Assembly (NCBI GenBank): GCA_008933765.1
Contig: WBUK01000002.1
Location: 1-64,000, forward strand
Length of the DNA stretch: 64,000 bases
Reading direction: 5' to 3'
DNA from: Ignavibacteriaceae bacterium
GTDB lineage: Bacteria > Bacteroidota > Ignavibacteria > Ignavibacteriales > Ignavibacteriaceae
The translations under genes and the position numbers were made by a program. Under the pieces are notes generated by a model. The model was given only the letters and a program-made list of their open reading frames with translations. It did not search any database and was not told the origin of the DNA. Shown one piece after another: positions 1-9,992 of this stretch (position 1 is its first letter; every line of letters starts with the position of its first letter).

Positions 1-51
1 TCTGAGAATGATGACTTTTTGCTCGGGGGTGAATCTCTTTTTCGTTTGCAT
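1..51 (-). CDS. Transposase N-terminus (IS3-type OrfA-like), cut by window edge
   Basis: On the minus strand an ATG at 51 opens a frame of 17 codons that runs off the left edge, reading MQTKKRFTPEQKVIILR. A good ribosome binding site (AGGAG) lies about 8 bases upstream. This K/R-rich start with F-T-P-E-Q-K is typical of the HTH_Tnp_1 DNA-binding domain that opens IS3-family and related transposases. Only 17 residues are visible, so the exact family and whether the element is intact cannot be told. No terminal inverted repeat could be assigned in the adjoining bases. Confidence 0.55.
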   Translation of the reverse strand, partial: MQTKKRFTPEQKVIILR

Positions 52-179
52 GAAAGGAATCTCCTTTTTTATTATTTTACATTAAATAAATTTACGAAAT
101 TCCATTTCCACTTGAAGCATTACAATAGCTTTGTGGATTATTCAGCAAATTCTCACGACTGAATTAGAAAAAACACAAA

Positions 180-290
180 ATGCAGGACACAAAAATCAAA
201 CAGGAAGTAACACAATGCCTGAAGTTGGAAGAGAAAATTTTAAAAGATAAAGATGAAAAAACTCCAAGTGATGAGAGCAAAAATCCATAA
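180..290 (+). CDS. Possible small ORF, 36 residues, upstream of nth
   Basis: ATG at 180 opens a 36-codon frame ending at TAA 288-290. The product would be strongly charged (many Lys, Asp and Glu) and matches no family I recognise. It lies 47 bases before nth on the same strand. No clear Shine-Dalgarno site precedes it. It could be a leader, a gene remnant or chance; no other support exists. Confidence 0.15.
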   Translation: MQDTKIKQEVTQCLKLEEKILKDKDEKTPSDESKNP

Positions 291-337
291 AACCCAAAAA
301 GACAAAGACAAAAGTTTTAAAAGATTAAAAAAAACTG

Positions 338-973
338 ATGGATAATAAAGAAAAAGCCAAAGAAGTTGTAAAGAGATTAAAAGAAATTTACCCGGATGCG
401 AAGTGTGCATTGAACTTTTCATCACCATTTGAATTGTTGATAGCGACAATTTTATCTGCTCAATGTACCGATGCGAGGGTAAACATGGTTACACCGGGGC
501 TGTTTGCCAAATTTCCCACCCCTGTTGATTTTGCGGAAGCACCATTGGAAGAGATAGAGAAAGCGATTTTTTCCACCGGTTTTTACCGTCAAAAGGCAAA
601 AAGCATAAAAAATTGCTGCAAAATTTTGGCGGAAAAATATAATTCGGAAGTGCCGTCAGATTTTGACATTTTAAAGGAATTGCCGGGTGTGGGGCGAAAA
701 ACTGCCTCTGTAGTGGTGGGGAATGCGTTCGGGCAGCCTGCAATTGCAGTGGATACTCATGTAAAACGCATTTCGAACCTGCTCGGGTTAGTGGATTCAC
801 AAGACCCTGATAAGATAGAAGCTCAACTTAAAAATTTGCTTGATCGTGAAGACTGGGTGATATATTCTCATTTGATTGCAATTCACGGGCGAACTGTATG
901 TTTTGCAAGAAACCCGGAATGTTTCCGTTGTGTTTTGGCGGATCTCTGCCCGGGGCGTCGGATTTTTAATTAA
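338..973 (+). CDS. nth: Endonuclease III (DNA glycosylase/AP lyase)
   Basis: This base-excision-repair enzyme removes oxidised pyrimidines from DNA and nicks the abasic site. The 211-residue product has the normal family length. The helix-hairpin-helix LPGVGRKTA spans residues 115-123, with the catalytic lysine at K121. The catalytic aspartate is D139 in VDTHVKR. The C-terminal [4Fe-4S] ligands follow the family spacing C188-x6-C195-x2-C198-x5-C204. All key residues are present, so the enzyme should be active. It stands alone: the next gene on this strand starts almost 400 bases further on. The ATG at 338 gives the expected N-terminus. Confidence 0.96.
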   Translation: MDNKEKAKEVVKRLKEIYPDAKCALNFSSPFELLIATILSAQCTDARVNMVTPGLFAKFPTPVDFAEAPLEEIEKAIFSTGFYRQKAKSIKNCCKILAEKYNSEVPSDFDILKELPGVGRKTASVVVGNAFGQPAIAVDTHVKRISNLLGLVDSQDPDKIEAQLKNLLDREDWVIYSHLIAIHGRTVCFARNPECFRCVLADLCPGRRIFN

Positions 974-1364
974 ACTTTCGAAAAATTGCAATTCTTTCGG
1001 AAAATTGCAACTGCTAAACCTGTTTTCACAAACCCAATTACAACCGAAAGTTTCAGTCAGTCAAAACGCAGATTAAAGAGCAAAGCTTTCTAAATTCACA
1101 ATTAAAGCACCTAAATCGAAAGATTATACCGCAAATAATTGTGCAAAATCGCACAAAGTACCTAAAATGAGTGTAAAAACCACAAAACGGAACAAAAAAT
1201 GATTATGATATTAAGGAATAATTGATTATCTTTTGACGATAAAGAAATTTATTCTTTTGTTTTTTTAAAACCTTTAACCCCGGGCAAAAATATCGGAGCC
1301 AATATACGAGATTTTTCTACGAAGTTTAACAAAATTTGTAAGTAAACCACTTAAACCGGCAATA
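974..1364. other. Gene-free stretch between nth and porU
   Basis: About 390 AT-rich bases without a convincing gene. It begins with two near-identical 17-mers (975-991 and 994-1010, CTTTCGRAAAATTGCAA). A T-rich segment at about 1226-1265 may hold the porU promoter, but I could not fix its elements. No hairpin terminator for nth was clear. Confidence 0.5.
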
Positions 1365-4300
1365 ATGCTAAAAAAAATCTCGTTTCTTTTGTTGGCTCTG
1401 GCTTTCCAGTCATTCCCACAAAGCGATATTAAAATACTCCGTTCTGATGCGAATGCATTAACCGTTGAGTTTACCCCCGTTTATACCGACACTTCAGTTC
1501 ATTTAATTGACGGTCGGAATTACCGGGCAGTGCAATTCTCCGGCTCTGTGCGTAATCCATCTGCCGAAGTTGGATCGCCTGATGCGAGGTCGAAGAAAAT
1601 AACTTTGGGTATCCCCTTTGAGAATGGATTAACCGTTGAAGTTCTTTCTGAAAGCTACACTTCAATTTCCGGTGAGTTGGTGCCTGTCCCCGAGGTAAAA
1701 CCGGGTGAAAAAGGGGATGTTGAGTATTTTTACAACAAGAAAAACTTCAAAAAAATTGAAACAGAACCGATATTTTTAGGCGAAAACGGCAATGTACGCG
1801 GGCTTGTGGTTCAGGATGTTTTTCTCAACACTGTTGTTCCCGATGGGGGAAAAATTAAACTGCTGACCAAAATGGTGGTGAAATTTTCTTTCGCAAATAA
1901 AAGTAACCGCACTCCCATTGAAGATGAACTTTTACAAAATTTTGTTCTGAATTATGACATGGCAAAATATTGGATTGAGAGAAAACCCGCAGGTCTTCAT
2001 AAAGGATCGGATATTGGTAGTACAGTGCTCTCATCGGGGAAGTGGTTTCGGTTTGAAGCGCCGGAAGAAGGATTTTATCGGATAAAATACGATCAATTAA
2101 GCAACTACGGAATTAACCCTGCAACGGTAAACCCCAAAACTATAAAGATTTACAACAACGGTGGATATGTTCTTTCGGAAAACATAAATGACCCGAGACC
2201 TGATGACCTTCAGGAATTAGCAATAATTGTAAAAGGTGAAGAAGACGGCAGGTTCGATGCTAATGACGAGATAATCTTCTACGGAAGAGGCGTCAGTTTT
2301 TGGTATTACGATAATACTGCAAAGCGAATGAAAAGAAACCAACACCCTTATTCGGAGCATAATTACTACTGGATTACTTCAGATGGTGCCCCGGGTAAGC
2401 GTATCGGAACGAAACCGTCGGTTCAGGAGGGAACAAACAACATTCTGGAAACAACGCACGCCTACGACTTTGTTGATGACGATAAAATTAACTTAGGGGA
2501 GACCGGCAGGTATTTTGTAGGAGATGAATTTTCGCAAAATACTAAATCGAGGGTGTATCAGAAGAAAGTTGAAGGAATTGTTCCGGGCACACCAACTTAC
2601 TATTCGTATTGGTTTGTAAACAGATCGATTGAATCCATCCCGTTAACTGTCGAAGAGAATGGTAAGTTGGTCAGGCAGTCAACTATAAGTGGAATTGGCA
2701 GTGATGTTTACACAATCGGCAGGTTAGACAGCGTAACCGGAAGAGTTTTCAACGGTAATTATCCCGACGAAAGGAGCGTCCTGCGGTTTACTTTTGCAAC
2801 CAACAGCAACACTTCTTACGGTTATCTGGATTTTTATGAAATTTCCTGGACCCGGTACTTAAAGGCATTTAACGATAAGATACTATTTTATTCACCCAAA
2901 ATTCAGGGAACAACAGCGATTGATTCGTTGTATGAATACCATCTGAGCAATTTTTCGAACACAAACATTAAGGTGTATGATATTACTAACCACTCGGATG
3001 TTCGTGAAATAACAGACCCGGCACTGCAAAGTGGGAGTGAGTTAAGATTCCGCGCTTGGGAGGGTCCCGGCAGAATAAGCCGCTATTATGCTTTTTGTGG
3101 TGATCAGTATATGACGCCGGAAAACCCGACTGAGATGCCCAATCAAAATGTGAGAGGGGACCTTACCGGTGCAGATTTAATTCTGATAACCGCACCGGAA
3201 TTGATGGAAACCGCTAAAAGATATAAACAATACAGGGAATCGAAAGAATCTGACGCCATTTCTGTGAAGATTGTTACCGTCGGTGATATTATGAACGAAT
3301 TTAACTGTGGAACACTCGATCCTACAGCAATTCGTGATTTTATTAAATATGCTTTCAGTAATTGGCAGATTGCCCCTAAATATGTGTTGATTTGGGGTGA
3401 TGGCGACTATGACTATAAAAACATAGAGGGAAAGAACAAGAATTTTGTACCGACATTTCAGTCCAAAGAATTTTTGAATGATATATATTCTTTCTCAACG
3501 GATGACTATTATGTTTGGATTGTAGGAAATGACAAAAGAATAGATTTGGGGCTTGGCAGAATTGCAGCACAAAGCAATAAGCAGGCGGGGGACTATTTGG
3601 ATAAAGTAATTGCGTACGAAAACAGCACCGACAGAAGCCCGTGGAAAAACCTTATTACTTTAGTGGCAGATGACCACCTGACTTCCCAGGGGATTGATCT
3701 TGCCGGGAACACCCAGCAATCGGAACGGTTATCGCAAACCCGCATTCCGCCGCAATATGTACAAAAAAAGATTTATCTGATAAATTACCCGACCGTGCAA
3801 ACGAGCCTTGGGAGACGCAAACCGGAAGTTAATACCGCTATTATTGACGCCATTAACGATGGTACCGTGCTTTTGAATTATATCGGGCACGGCAGCCCCG
3901 ACCTTTGGGCACACGAACAGGTATTTGTTCGAGGTACAACAATTCCGCAGTTAAAAAACAGCAGATATTTCTTTTTAACTGCCGCTACCTGTGACTTTGG
4001 TTATTACGACAGAACGGAAGACCAAAGTGCAACGGAAGATCTGTTATTTCTTCCAAATGCAGGTGCTATAGGGGTTTACACTGCTGTGCGTCCTGTGTTT
4101 TCTGAACAAAACACAATTTTGAACGATTCGCTTTATCACCAGATGTTGAAATGGGGGAGGGATCACGATAATTTACCGAAAAGAATAGGTACGGCTTATT
4201 TTCTTACTAAAGTTAATTTCCAAACGGATAACGACCAGAAGTTTCAGCTGTTTGCAGATCCGGCTTTAAGGCCGGCACTTCCACAGTACACCGGAACAAT

Positions 4301-5354
4301 TGACTCGATAAATGGTATTAACCCGGCGGTTTCAGTAATTCCGATTAAAGCCCTTAATTCATTGAGGATAGCGGGTTCAGTTAAACGGGCAGATGGCACA
4401 GATTGGACTGATTTCAACGGCGAAGGGTTGCTTACGGTGTTTGACGCAGAAACAACACTTCCTTTGCCGGAAATAAGCACAACAGCATCGATGAAGGTGC
4501 CCGGTGGGTTAATTTTCAGAGGCAGAGTCTCTGTTATCAACGGGAAATTCAGCGCTGATTTTGTTGTTCCTAAAGATATTTCATACGATAATCAAAAAGG
4601 AAAGATAATTTTCTATTTCTTCGATAGTAAAGAAGATGGTGTAAGTTTCACGAATAATATCTCGATCGGTGGAGTTGATCAAACTGTTGTTAATGACGGT
4701 AAGGGACCCGTTATTGAAATAACATTTGATAATGCGGAGTACAGCAACACTTATTTAGTGAATCCCGATGCCACTTTGATTGTATCACTTAAAGATGAAA
4801 CCGGGTTGAACACTACAGGAATAGGGGTAGGGCATAAACTTGAAGCAATTTTAAATGGTAACGATCTTAACCCGATTGATTTAACGAACCATTTTACAGG
4901 CGATTTAAATTCCGGAGGAAAAAGTGGTAAAGCTGATTATAAATTCAACAATTTAGCACCGGGATTATATAATATTAAAGTAAAAGGCTGGGATGTATTC
5001 AACAATTCTTCCACCGTAGAGTCGGAGTTCAAAGTGGTTTCCGAACGGGGTATTGCAGTTGAATATGTAATGAATTACCCCAACCCTTTTTCTGCAAACA
5101 CATTTTTTACTTTCCAGCATAATGTGCAGGAGCCAATCGATGTGAGGATTTTGATTTACACCGTAGCCGGGAGAAAAATTAATGAAATTGAAAGCAATTG
5201 GGTAAGCGAGAGGTTTGTCCGATTGGAATGGGATGGAAGGGATTCTGACGGCGACCTTGTCGCAAATGGTACTTATCTCTATAAGTTGATCGTAAAACCT
5301 TCTGCCGGCGGTGAAACAAAAACGGTTTATGGAAAACTTACCATTATTCGTTAA
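1365..5354 (+). CDS. porU: Type IX secretion sortase PorU (gingipain-like peptidase C25)
   Basis: PorU is the cell-surface sortase of the T9SS: it cleaves the C-terminal signal from secreted cargo and joins the cargo to surface lipopolysaccharide. The 1329-residue product has a signal peptide (residues 1-19, ending FPQS), a long N-terminal region, then a caspase-like peptidase C25 domain at about 600-980. The catalytic dyad is visible as H842 in NYIGHGSPD and C876 in TAATCDFGYYD. The end carries a FlgD-like/sorting-type fold (NYPNPF near residue 1240, then GTYLYKL). Length and domain order match PorU rather than a secreted gingipain. porV follows 270 bases downstream, the usual partner in the attachment complex. 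Confidence 0.93.
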   Translation: MLKKISFLLLALAFQSFPQSDIKILRSDANALTVEFTPVYTDTSVHLIDGRNYRAVQFSGSVRNPSAEVGSPDARSKKITLGIPFENGLTVEVLSESYTSISGELVPVPEVKPGEKGDVEYFYNKKNFKKIETEPIFLGENGNVRGLVVQDVFLNTVVPDGGKIKLLTKMVVKFSFANKSNRTPIEDELLQNFVLNYDMAKYWIERKPAGLHKGSDIGSTVLSSGKWFRFEAPEEGFYRIKYDQLSNYGINPATVNPKTIKIYNNGGYVLSENINDPRPDDLQELAIIVKGEEDGRFDANDEIIFYGRGVSFWYYDNTAKRMKRNQHPYSEHNYYWITSDGAPGKRIGTKPSVQEGTNNILETTHAYDFVDDDKINLGETGRYFVGDEFSQNTKSRVYQKKVEGIVPGTPTYYSYWFVNRSIESIPLTVEENGKLVRQSTISGIGSDVYTIGRLDSVTGRVFNGNYPDERSVLRFTFATNSNTSYGYLDFYEISWTRYLKAFNDKILFYSPKIQGTTAIDSLYEYHLSNFSNTNIKVYDITNHSDVREITDPALQSGSELRFRAWEGPGRISRYYAFCGDQYMTPENPTEMPNQNVRGDLTGADLILITAPELMETAKRYKQYRESKESDAISVKIVTVGDIMNEFNCGTLDPTAIRDFIKYAFSNWQIAPKYVLIWGDGDYDYKNIEGKNKNFVPTFQSKEFLNDIYSFSTDDYYVWIVGNDKRIDLGLGRIAAQSNKQAGDYLDKVIAYENSTDRSPWKNLITLVADDHLTSQGIDLAGNTQQSERLSQTRIPPQYVQKKIYLINYPTVQTSLGRRKPEVNTAIIDAINDGTVLLNYIGHGSPDLWAHEQVFVRGTTIPQLKNSRYFFLTAATCDFGYYDRTEDQSATEDLLFLPNAGAIGVYTAVRPVFSEQNTILNDSLYHQMLKWGRDHDNLPKRIGTAYFLTKVNFQTDNDQKFQLFADPALRPALPQYTGTIDSINGINPAVSVIPIKALNSLRIAGSVKRADGTDWTDFNGEGLLTVFDAETTLPLPEISTTASMKVPGGLIFRGRVSVINGKFSADFVVPKDISYDNQKGKIIFYFFDSKEDGVSFTNNISIGGVDQTVVNDGKGPVIEITFDNAEYSNTYLVNPDATLIVSLKDETGLNTTGIGVGHKLEAILNGNDLNPIDLTNHFTGDLNSGGKSGKADYKFNNLAPGLYNIKVKGWDVFNNSSTVESEFKVVSERGIAVEYVMNYPNPFSANTFFTFQHNVQEPIDVRILIYTVAGRKINEIESNWVSERFVRLEWDGRDSDGDLVANGTYLYKLIVKPSAGGETKTVYGKLTIIR

Positions 5355-5430
5355 AGAAAACAGTGAGAAATTTATTCGGGAATTTGTTGTGGGATTAGCA
5401 GAGAGAACAATAGAGAGAGTTGCAGAGGGA

Positions 5431-5499
5431 TTTGTTTAGAAATTTGCAAAGTGATTAATAGAGGGATTTTTGGAAGTGTTTGTTTAGAAATTTGCAAAG
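5431..5499. repeat. 21-bp direct repeat, two copies plus decayed copies
   Basis: The 21-mer beginning TTTGTTTAGAAATTTGC occurs at 5431-5451 and exactly again at 5479-5499. A third partial copy (TTTGTTTAGGAAT) follows at about 5503. The whole porU-porV spacer (5355-5600) is built from similar GGGATTTGTTTAG-like words, suggesting local duplication and decay. Confidence 0.8.
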
Positions 5500-5625
5500 G
5501 GATTTGTTTAGGAATATACACAAAAATTTATAGTGGTATTTACGAAGAAATTCACATAGGAAGAGATTGATAATTAAAAAATTTTTCAAGAGAGTTTATT
5601 TATTTTATTTCATGGAGGATAATTA

Positions 5626-6786
5626 ATGTACAAGGTCAAATTTGCATTCCTTGGATTTGTTTTATTGTTTGGCTTATCAAAGACCATACAAGCTCAAGGT
5701 GAAGCTGCAGTTCCTTTCCTGCTGATCGCACCCGATTCAAGAGGCGGTGGAATGGGCGAGTCCGGTGTTGGTCTTTCCGACAATTCATCGGCAGTATTCT
5801 GGAACCCGGCAGGTATTGCGTTCCTTTCGGGTCAGGAGTTCAGCTTCACGCACTCGAACTGGTTGCCAAAGTTCAAACTCGATCTTTTTTACGACTATGC
5901 AACCTACAGAAACTACATCGACGAGTTAGACGGAAGTGTAACCGCCAGTGTAACTTACATGAACTATGGCGAGTTCGTAAGAACTGGCCCCGACTCGCCC
6001 GATCCGCTCGGAACTTTCAGGTCGTTTGATATGGCGGCAACTGTCGGGTATGCTACAAAGCTTTCAACCGATTGGGGTTTGGGTGTTAACCTCAGGTTAA
6101 TACATAGCCGTCTTTCTGACATGCCAACCGGGCAGGAACAAGGAACAGGTACCGCCACTTCCGTAAGTTTTGACCTTGGCTTTATGTGGAGACCTTCTTC
6201 ATTGGTTATTCCTTTTACAGACTATGATATGGGGAACAAATTTTCCGTAGGGTTGAATCTCAGCAACTTAGGTCCCAAAATTTCGTACATCGACAGAGCA
6301 CAGGCTGACCCTATACCTACTCAGTTGAGGTTGGGACTGGCTTACAGGTTTCTGGCTGACGAATATAACAGTTTAACCTACACTCTTGATTTCACTAAAT
6401 TATTGGTCAGAAGGTACCCTGACGGCACAAGCGACGATTTTTACGAAGCTATTTTTACTGCCTGGACGGATAAAAGCTTTAGCGATGAGTTGGCAGACAT
6501 CGTTACTTCCATGGGTTTGGAATACTGGTATGGTAAACCCGGTGATTTCCTTTTTGCGCTGCGTGGTGGTTTTTTCTATGAAGACCCTAACTACGGAAAC
6601 AGAAAATTTATTACGCTTGGCGCGGGAATCAGATATGATATCTACGGTTTTGATTTCTCATACATTTCAACTTCAGTATTTAAAGACGGCGAGAACCACC
6701 CACTCAGTGATACGCTTCGTTTCACAATTTTAGTAGGGTGGGGTGGCGTACCTGATAAAATAGTAGGACTTCCGCGGGGTCTGTAA
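5626..6786 (+). CDS. porV: Type IX secretion outer-membrane protein PorV
   Basis: PorV (also LptO) is the outer-membrane beta-barrel that receives cargo from the T9SS translocon and shuttles it to PorU. The 386-residue product starts with a signal peptide (cleavage near IQAQG, residue 24). The family's N-terminal signature follows: PFLLIAPDSRGGGMGESGVG, then SAVFWNPAG. The rest reads as alternating amphipathic strands typical of a 14-strand FadL-like barrel and closes with an aromatic-rich terminal strand. A strong GGAGG site precedes the ATG at 5626. Its place directly after porU supports the call, and the hairpin terminator behind it marks the end of the unit. Confidence 0.93.
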   Translation: MYKVKFAFLGFVLLFGLSKTIQAQGEAAVPFLLIAPDSRGGGMGESGVGLSDNSSAVFWNPAGIAFLSGQEFSFTHSNWLPKFKLDLFYDYATYRNYIDELDGSVTASVTYMNYGEFVRTGPDSPDPLGTFRSFDMAATVGYATKLSTDWGLGVNLRLIHSRLSDMPTGQEQGTGTATSVSFDLGFMWRPSSLVIPFTDYDMGNKFSVGLNLSNLGPKISYIDRAQADPIPTQLRLGLAYRFLADEYNSLTYTLDFTKLLVRRYPDGTSDDFYEAIFTAWTDKSFSDELADIVTSMGLEYWYGKPGDFLFALRGGFFYEDPNYGNRKFITLGAGIRYDIYGFDFSYISTSVFKDGENHPLSDTLRFTILVGWGGVPDKIVGLPRGL

Positions 6787-6797
6787 TTTTTTAGGAA

Positions 6798-6831
6798 GGG
6801 GCGGGCTGATAACCTGCCCTCTTTTATTTTA
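6798..6831 (+). terminator. Rho-independent terminator after porV
   Basis: The stem GGGCGGG (6799-6805) pairs with CCTGCCC (6813-6819), with one G-T wobble and a seven-base loop. It is followed by CTTTTATTTT. It lies 12 bases after the porV stop. Confidence 0.7.
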
Positions 6832-6941
6832 ACCGGAGAATCCTGAGAATTTCGCAGAAAAAATGCGGAAAAACTTTAGTTATTTTTCCTGACCTCAGAT
6901 ACCCTTATCTTTAAATTTTGCATATAATTTTTTCACGGCGA

Positions 6942-9900
6942 ATGAAGATCATAAAACCAACACTTCTGATTGCATTACTTGTGTTTGTTGCGGCGGCTCA
7001 GAACCCACAACAAAGCATTTCCACCCTAAGTTCTGTCAGCCCAACCGGCAAAGCTATCGCGACAGACACGGTGAAAATTCTCGCTGTTATGGCTGAATTT
7101 CAAAAGGATAACGATAACACCACCATTGGTGACGGCTCGTTTCCTTCAATTTACACAACAGATTACGGAAAAAATATAACGGATCCGCTTCCTCACAACC
7201 GTGATTATTTTAGGGCTCACTTAGAGTTCGCAAAGAATTATTACCAAAAAGTTTCCGGTGGCAAGCTTGTTGTTAAGTTTGAAGTGTTGCCTAATGGTGT
7301 TACGCTTTCAAACACTATGAAGAACTACTCGCCACAAATTAACTCTACAGATTTTAAGGTAATGGGTGATTTTGTTCAGGAAACTTGGACTCTTGCTGAT
7401 CAGGCAAACCCCGGTTTTAATTTTTCAGAATACGATCTGTTTATAATTTTTCATGCCGGAGTAGGAAGGGATTTAAGCCTTCCGGGGAGCCTTGGTAATG
7501 AACGCGACCTTCCCTCTATCTATTTTAATTTAGAAGCTTTACAGAAATTTTACGGGTCAGCCTATGATGGTGTACCGGTAAGCGGCGGTTCTTTTAAGAT
7601 TAGGAACACCGGTATTTTGCCGCAAACTCAGAACAGAGAAGTTTCATCTTTTAACACTAAATATCTGATAAGGGTAACCATAAACGGATTGCTTGTTTCA
7701 ACCGTGGGAAGTTACTTGGGCTTGCCCGATCTTTTCGATACAAAAACCGGAATGAGTGCAATCGGAAGGTTCGGTCTGATGGATGGGCAGTCTATTTTTG
7801 CTTATAACGGTGCTTTCCCTCCGGCACCCTCTCCGTGGGAGAGAATGCGACTCGGTTGGGAAACGCCTATTGAAGTGGGCAACAGTTCATTTTTCCCTTC
7901 AGTTGCCACGCGGTTAACGGCTAACATGACCGACACAACTTTGGTGAAAATTAATATTAACAATTCCGAATATTTTTTAGTTGAAAACCGCCAACGGGAC
8001 GCTTTGAAAAACGGCGCTGCCGTTACTATGTGGGATGGCGCCAGTTATGTGACAAAACATTTTAGCAAAGATACCACCGGTTTCTCCGGTATCTCGATCG
8101 ATTCATTGTTTGGGGTGATAGTTGATGTTGATGAATTTGACTGGGCGCTGCCCGGAAGTGGCATTTTGGTTTGGCACATCGATGATAAAGTAATTAACGA
8201 AAAAATTGCAGATAACACGATTAATAACGACAAAAAAAGACGCGGCGTAGCCGTGGTAGAAGCCGACGGAATAAATGACATCGGTGAAAAATTTTACACC
8301 ATTTTCGGCGACGAAATAATTGGTGAGGGAACAGAATACGACTTTTGGTTCGCAGAAAACAAAGCCGATTTATATAAAAATATCTTTTCGGCAACAAGTC
8401 GTCCTTCAAGCAGAAGCAATGAGGGGGCTAACTCACTTATCACGATGAAAGATTTTCCAAACAACGGAAACAACATGCAATTTGCCGTCGTGGTTGGGGA
8501 TTCTTTAATTAAGCCTTTTTTCAGCGGGAAACCTTTTCCCGGTTCAGTGCCTGAGAAAATATATATAAGCGACGGATATAAATTTGGGAATAACAACGGC
8601 GGACTTTTCAGATTCGATGATAATTTCAACCCAACGGGCATAAAAGCAAAATTTGACGGCGGAGGCGCAGCCTTTTATGAGAAGGGTGGCAAACTTTATA
8701 TCGTTGGGTCTGTTGGCAACACGCTTTATAGAACCGTTGCATCCGGTGGAGCGGTAACGATTGATTCAGTTGTGGTTTCTTCCGAAATAGTGCCTCAGAA
8801 AATGATTGTCATACCGCCAACTGAAAATGAACAGATAGTAATCGGCACCGTAGCGGGTAAAATGTTTAGATATGCACTTAGTAATTTTGCGCTTTTGGAT
8901 TCAGCTGAGGGTATTGCCGGGGTTCCGATTACTTCTCTCCACTACTCCGGTTCCGGAATTGCCTTTACACAGCAGGATGGCAATTTCTTCTACGCAGGTG
9001 TCTATGGTTTTACGGGTTCTGTTAAAAAATATATCGGCATTATTCAGTCGGCTGTTTTCGGTAATTTCAACAACAATGAGATACTGTTCGTGCTGACTGA
9101 TGGAAACACTATATACAAAATTTTAACCAATGAAGTTTTGACTGTGCATCGCAGCGATCCGACCCCACCGCCTGCTGAAAACAGAATATTTCTTAAGGGA
9201 AGTGGACCCGTCAAATCGTTTTCGCTGGCGGATAACAGATTGGATGGGAACCTTTATATCAATTATACATCAGGGCACGAGCTTTACGCTGTAAATCTCG
9301 ATGGTGCACCGGCGGATAATTTCCCCGTGCAAATTATACCTGAGGAGTCATTTAACCCAAGCACTTTGGTTGCTGATTTTACCGGAACAAAGCATCCTGA
9401 AATTGTTGCTTTTTCAAATTCAGGGCTTGTTTACGCTTTCGATGGACTGACAGGCAAACCTGTTGATGGCTTTCCCTTAAGCACCGGTGAAGGCTTTGGT
9501 TACAACTCCGTTATGGGACCTGAATATTTTGATAATTCTGGTAAACCGGGTGTAGCAACTGTTAGTTCTTCCGGTGTACTTAATGCCTGGACGCTAAATC
9601 TTGCAAGTGGTACACCTTTTTATTTCGGAAAATTTGGAAGTAATGCCAACAACTCGTTTGCAAGTTTAACGAACAACTCGGTAGTTAACCAAAGCTACAT
9701 GTCGGGTGATAAAGTTTACAACTACCCCAATCCCGTTACCGGTAATGAAACATTTATCAGATATTATGTATCGGAGCCTTCTGTAATTACAGTAAAGATA
9801 TTTGATCTTGCCGGTGATTTTGTTGCCGAGCTTTCTTCAACCTCCTCAGGTGGAACCGATGGTGAAATCAGATGGGATGTTAAGAACATTCAATCCGGTG

Positions 9901-9983
9901 TTTATCTCGCAAATGTTGAGGCAAAATCGAGTTCTTCGGGTAAATCGGGGCATAAAATTATAAAAATAGCAATTATCAAATAG
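6942..9983 (+). CDS. M6-family-like secreted protein with T9SS sorting tail; zinc motif lost
   Basis: A secreted protein of about 1013 residues. I chose the ATG at 6942, which gives a clean signal peptide (MKIIKPTLLIALLVFVAAAQ), over an upstream in-frame TTG at 6918. The first half follows the M6/immune-inhibitor-A metalloprotease plan, with YLGLPDLFD followed by IGRFGLMDG and a WERMRLGW-type segment. Where family members carry the HEFGH zinc motif just before LGLPDL, this protein reads STVGS (residues 253-257), so zinc catalysis is very unlikely. The middle resembles FG-GAP/beta-propeller sequence. The final ~85 residues (NYPNPVTGNETFIRYY onward) are a type A sorting domain, so it should leave through the T9SS encoded next to it. 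Confidence 0.8.
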   Translation: MKIIKPTLLIALLVFVAAAQNPQQSISTLSSVSPTGKAIATDTVKILAVMAEFQKDNDNTTIGDGSFPSIYTTDYGKNITDPLPHNRDYFRAHLEFAKNYYQKVSGGKLVVKFEVLPNGVTLSNTMKNYSPQINSTDFKVMGDFVQETWTLADQANPGFNFSEYDLFIIFHAGVGRDLSLPGSLGNERDLPSIYFNLEALQKFYGSAYDGVPVSGGSFKIRNTGILPQTQNREVSSFNTKYLIRVTINGLLVSTVGSYLGLPDLFDTKTGMSAIGRFGLMDGQSIFAYNGAFPPAPSPWERMRLGWETPIEVGNSSFFPSVATRLTANMTDTTLVKININNSEYFLVENRQRDALKNGAAVTMWDGASYVTKHFSKDTTGFSGISIDSLFGVIVDVDEFDWALPGSGILVWHIDDKVINEKIADNTINNDKKRRGVAVVEADGINDIGEKFYTIFGDEIIGEGTEYDFWFAENKADLYKNIFSATSRPSSRSNEGANSLITMKDFPNNGNNMQFAVVVGDSLIKPFFSGKPFPGSVPEKIYISDGYKFGNNNGGLFRFDDNFNPTGIKAKFDGGGAAFYEKGGKLYIVGSVGNTLYRTVASGGAVTIDSVVVSSEIVPQKMIVIPPTENEQIVIGTVAGKMFRYALSNFALLDSAEGIAGVPITSLHYSGSGIAFTQQDGNFFYAGVYGFTGSVKKYIGIIQSAVFGNFNNNEILFVLTDGNTIYKILTNEVLTVHRSDPTPPPAENRIFLKGSGPVKSFSLADNRLDGNLYINYTSGHELYAVNLDGAPADNFPVQIIPEESFNPSTLVADFTGTKHPEIVAFSNSGLVYAFDGLTGKPVDGFPLSTGEGFGYNSVMGPEYFDNSGKPGVATVSSSGVLNAWTLNLASGTPFYFGKFGSNANNSFASLTNNSVVNQSYMSGDKVYNYPNPVTGNETFIRYYVSEPSVITVKIFDLAGDFVAELSSTSSGGTDGEIRWDVKNIQSGVYLANVEAKSSSSGKSGHKIIKIAIIK

Positions 9984-9992
9984 CGGTTATTA

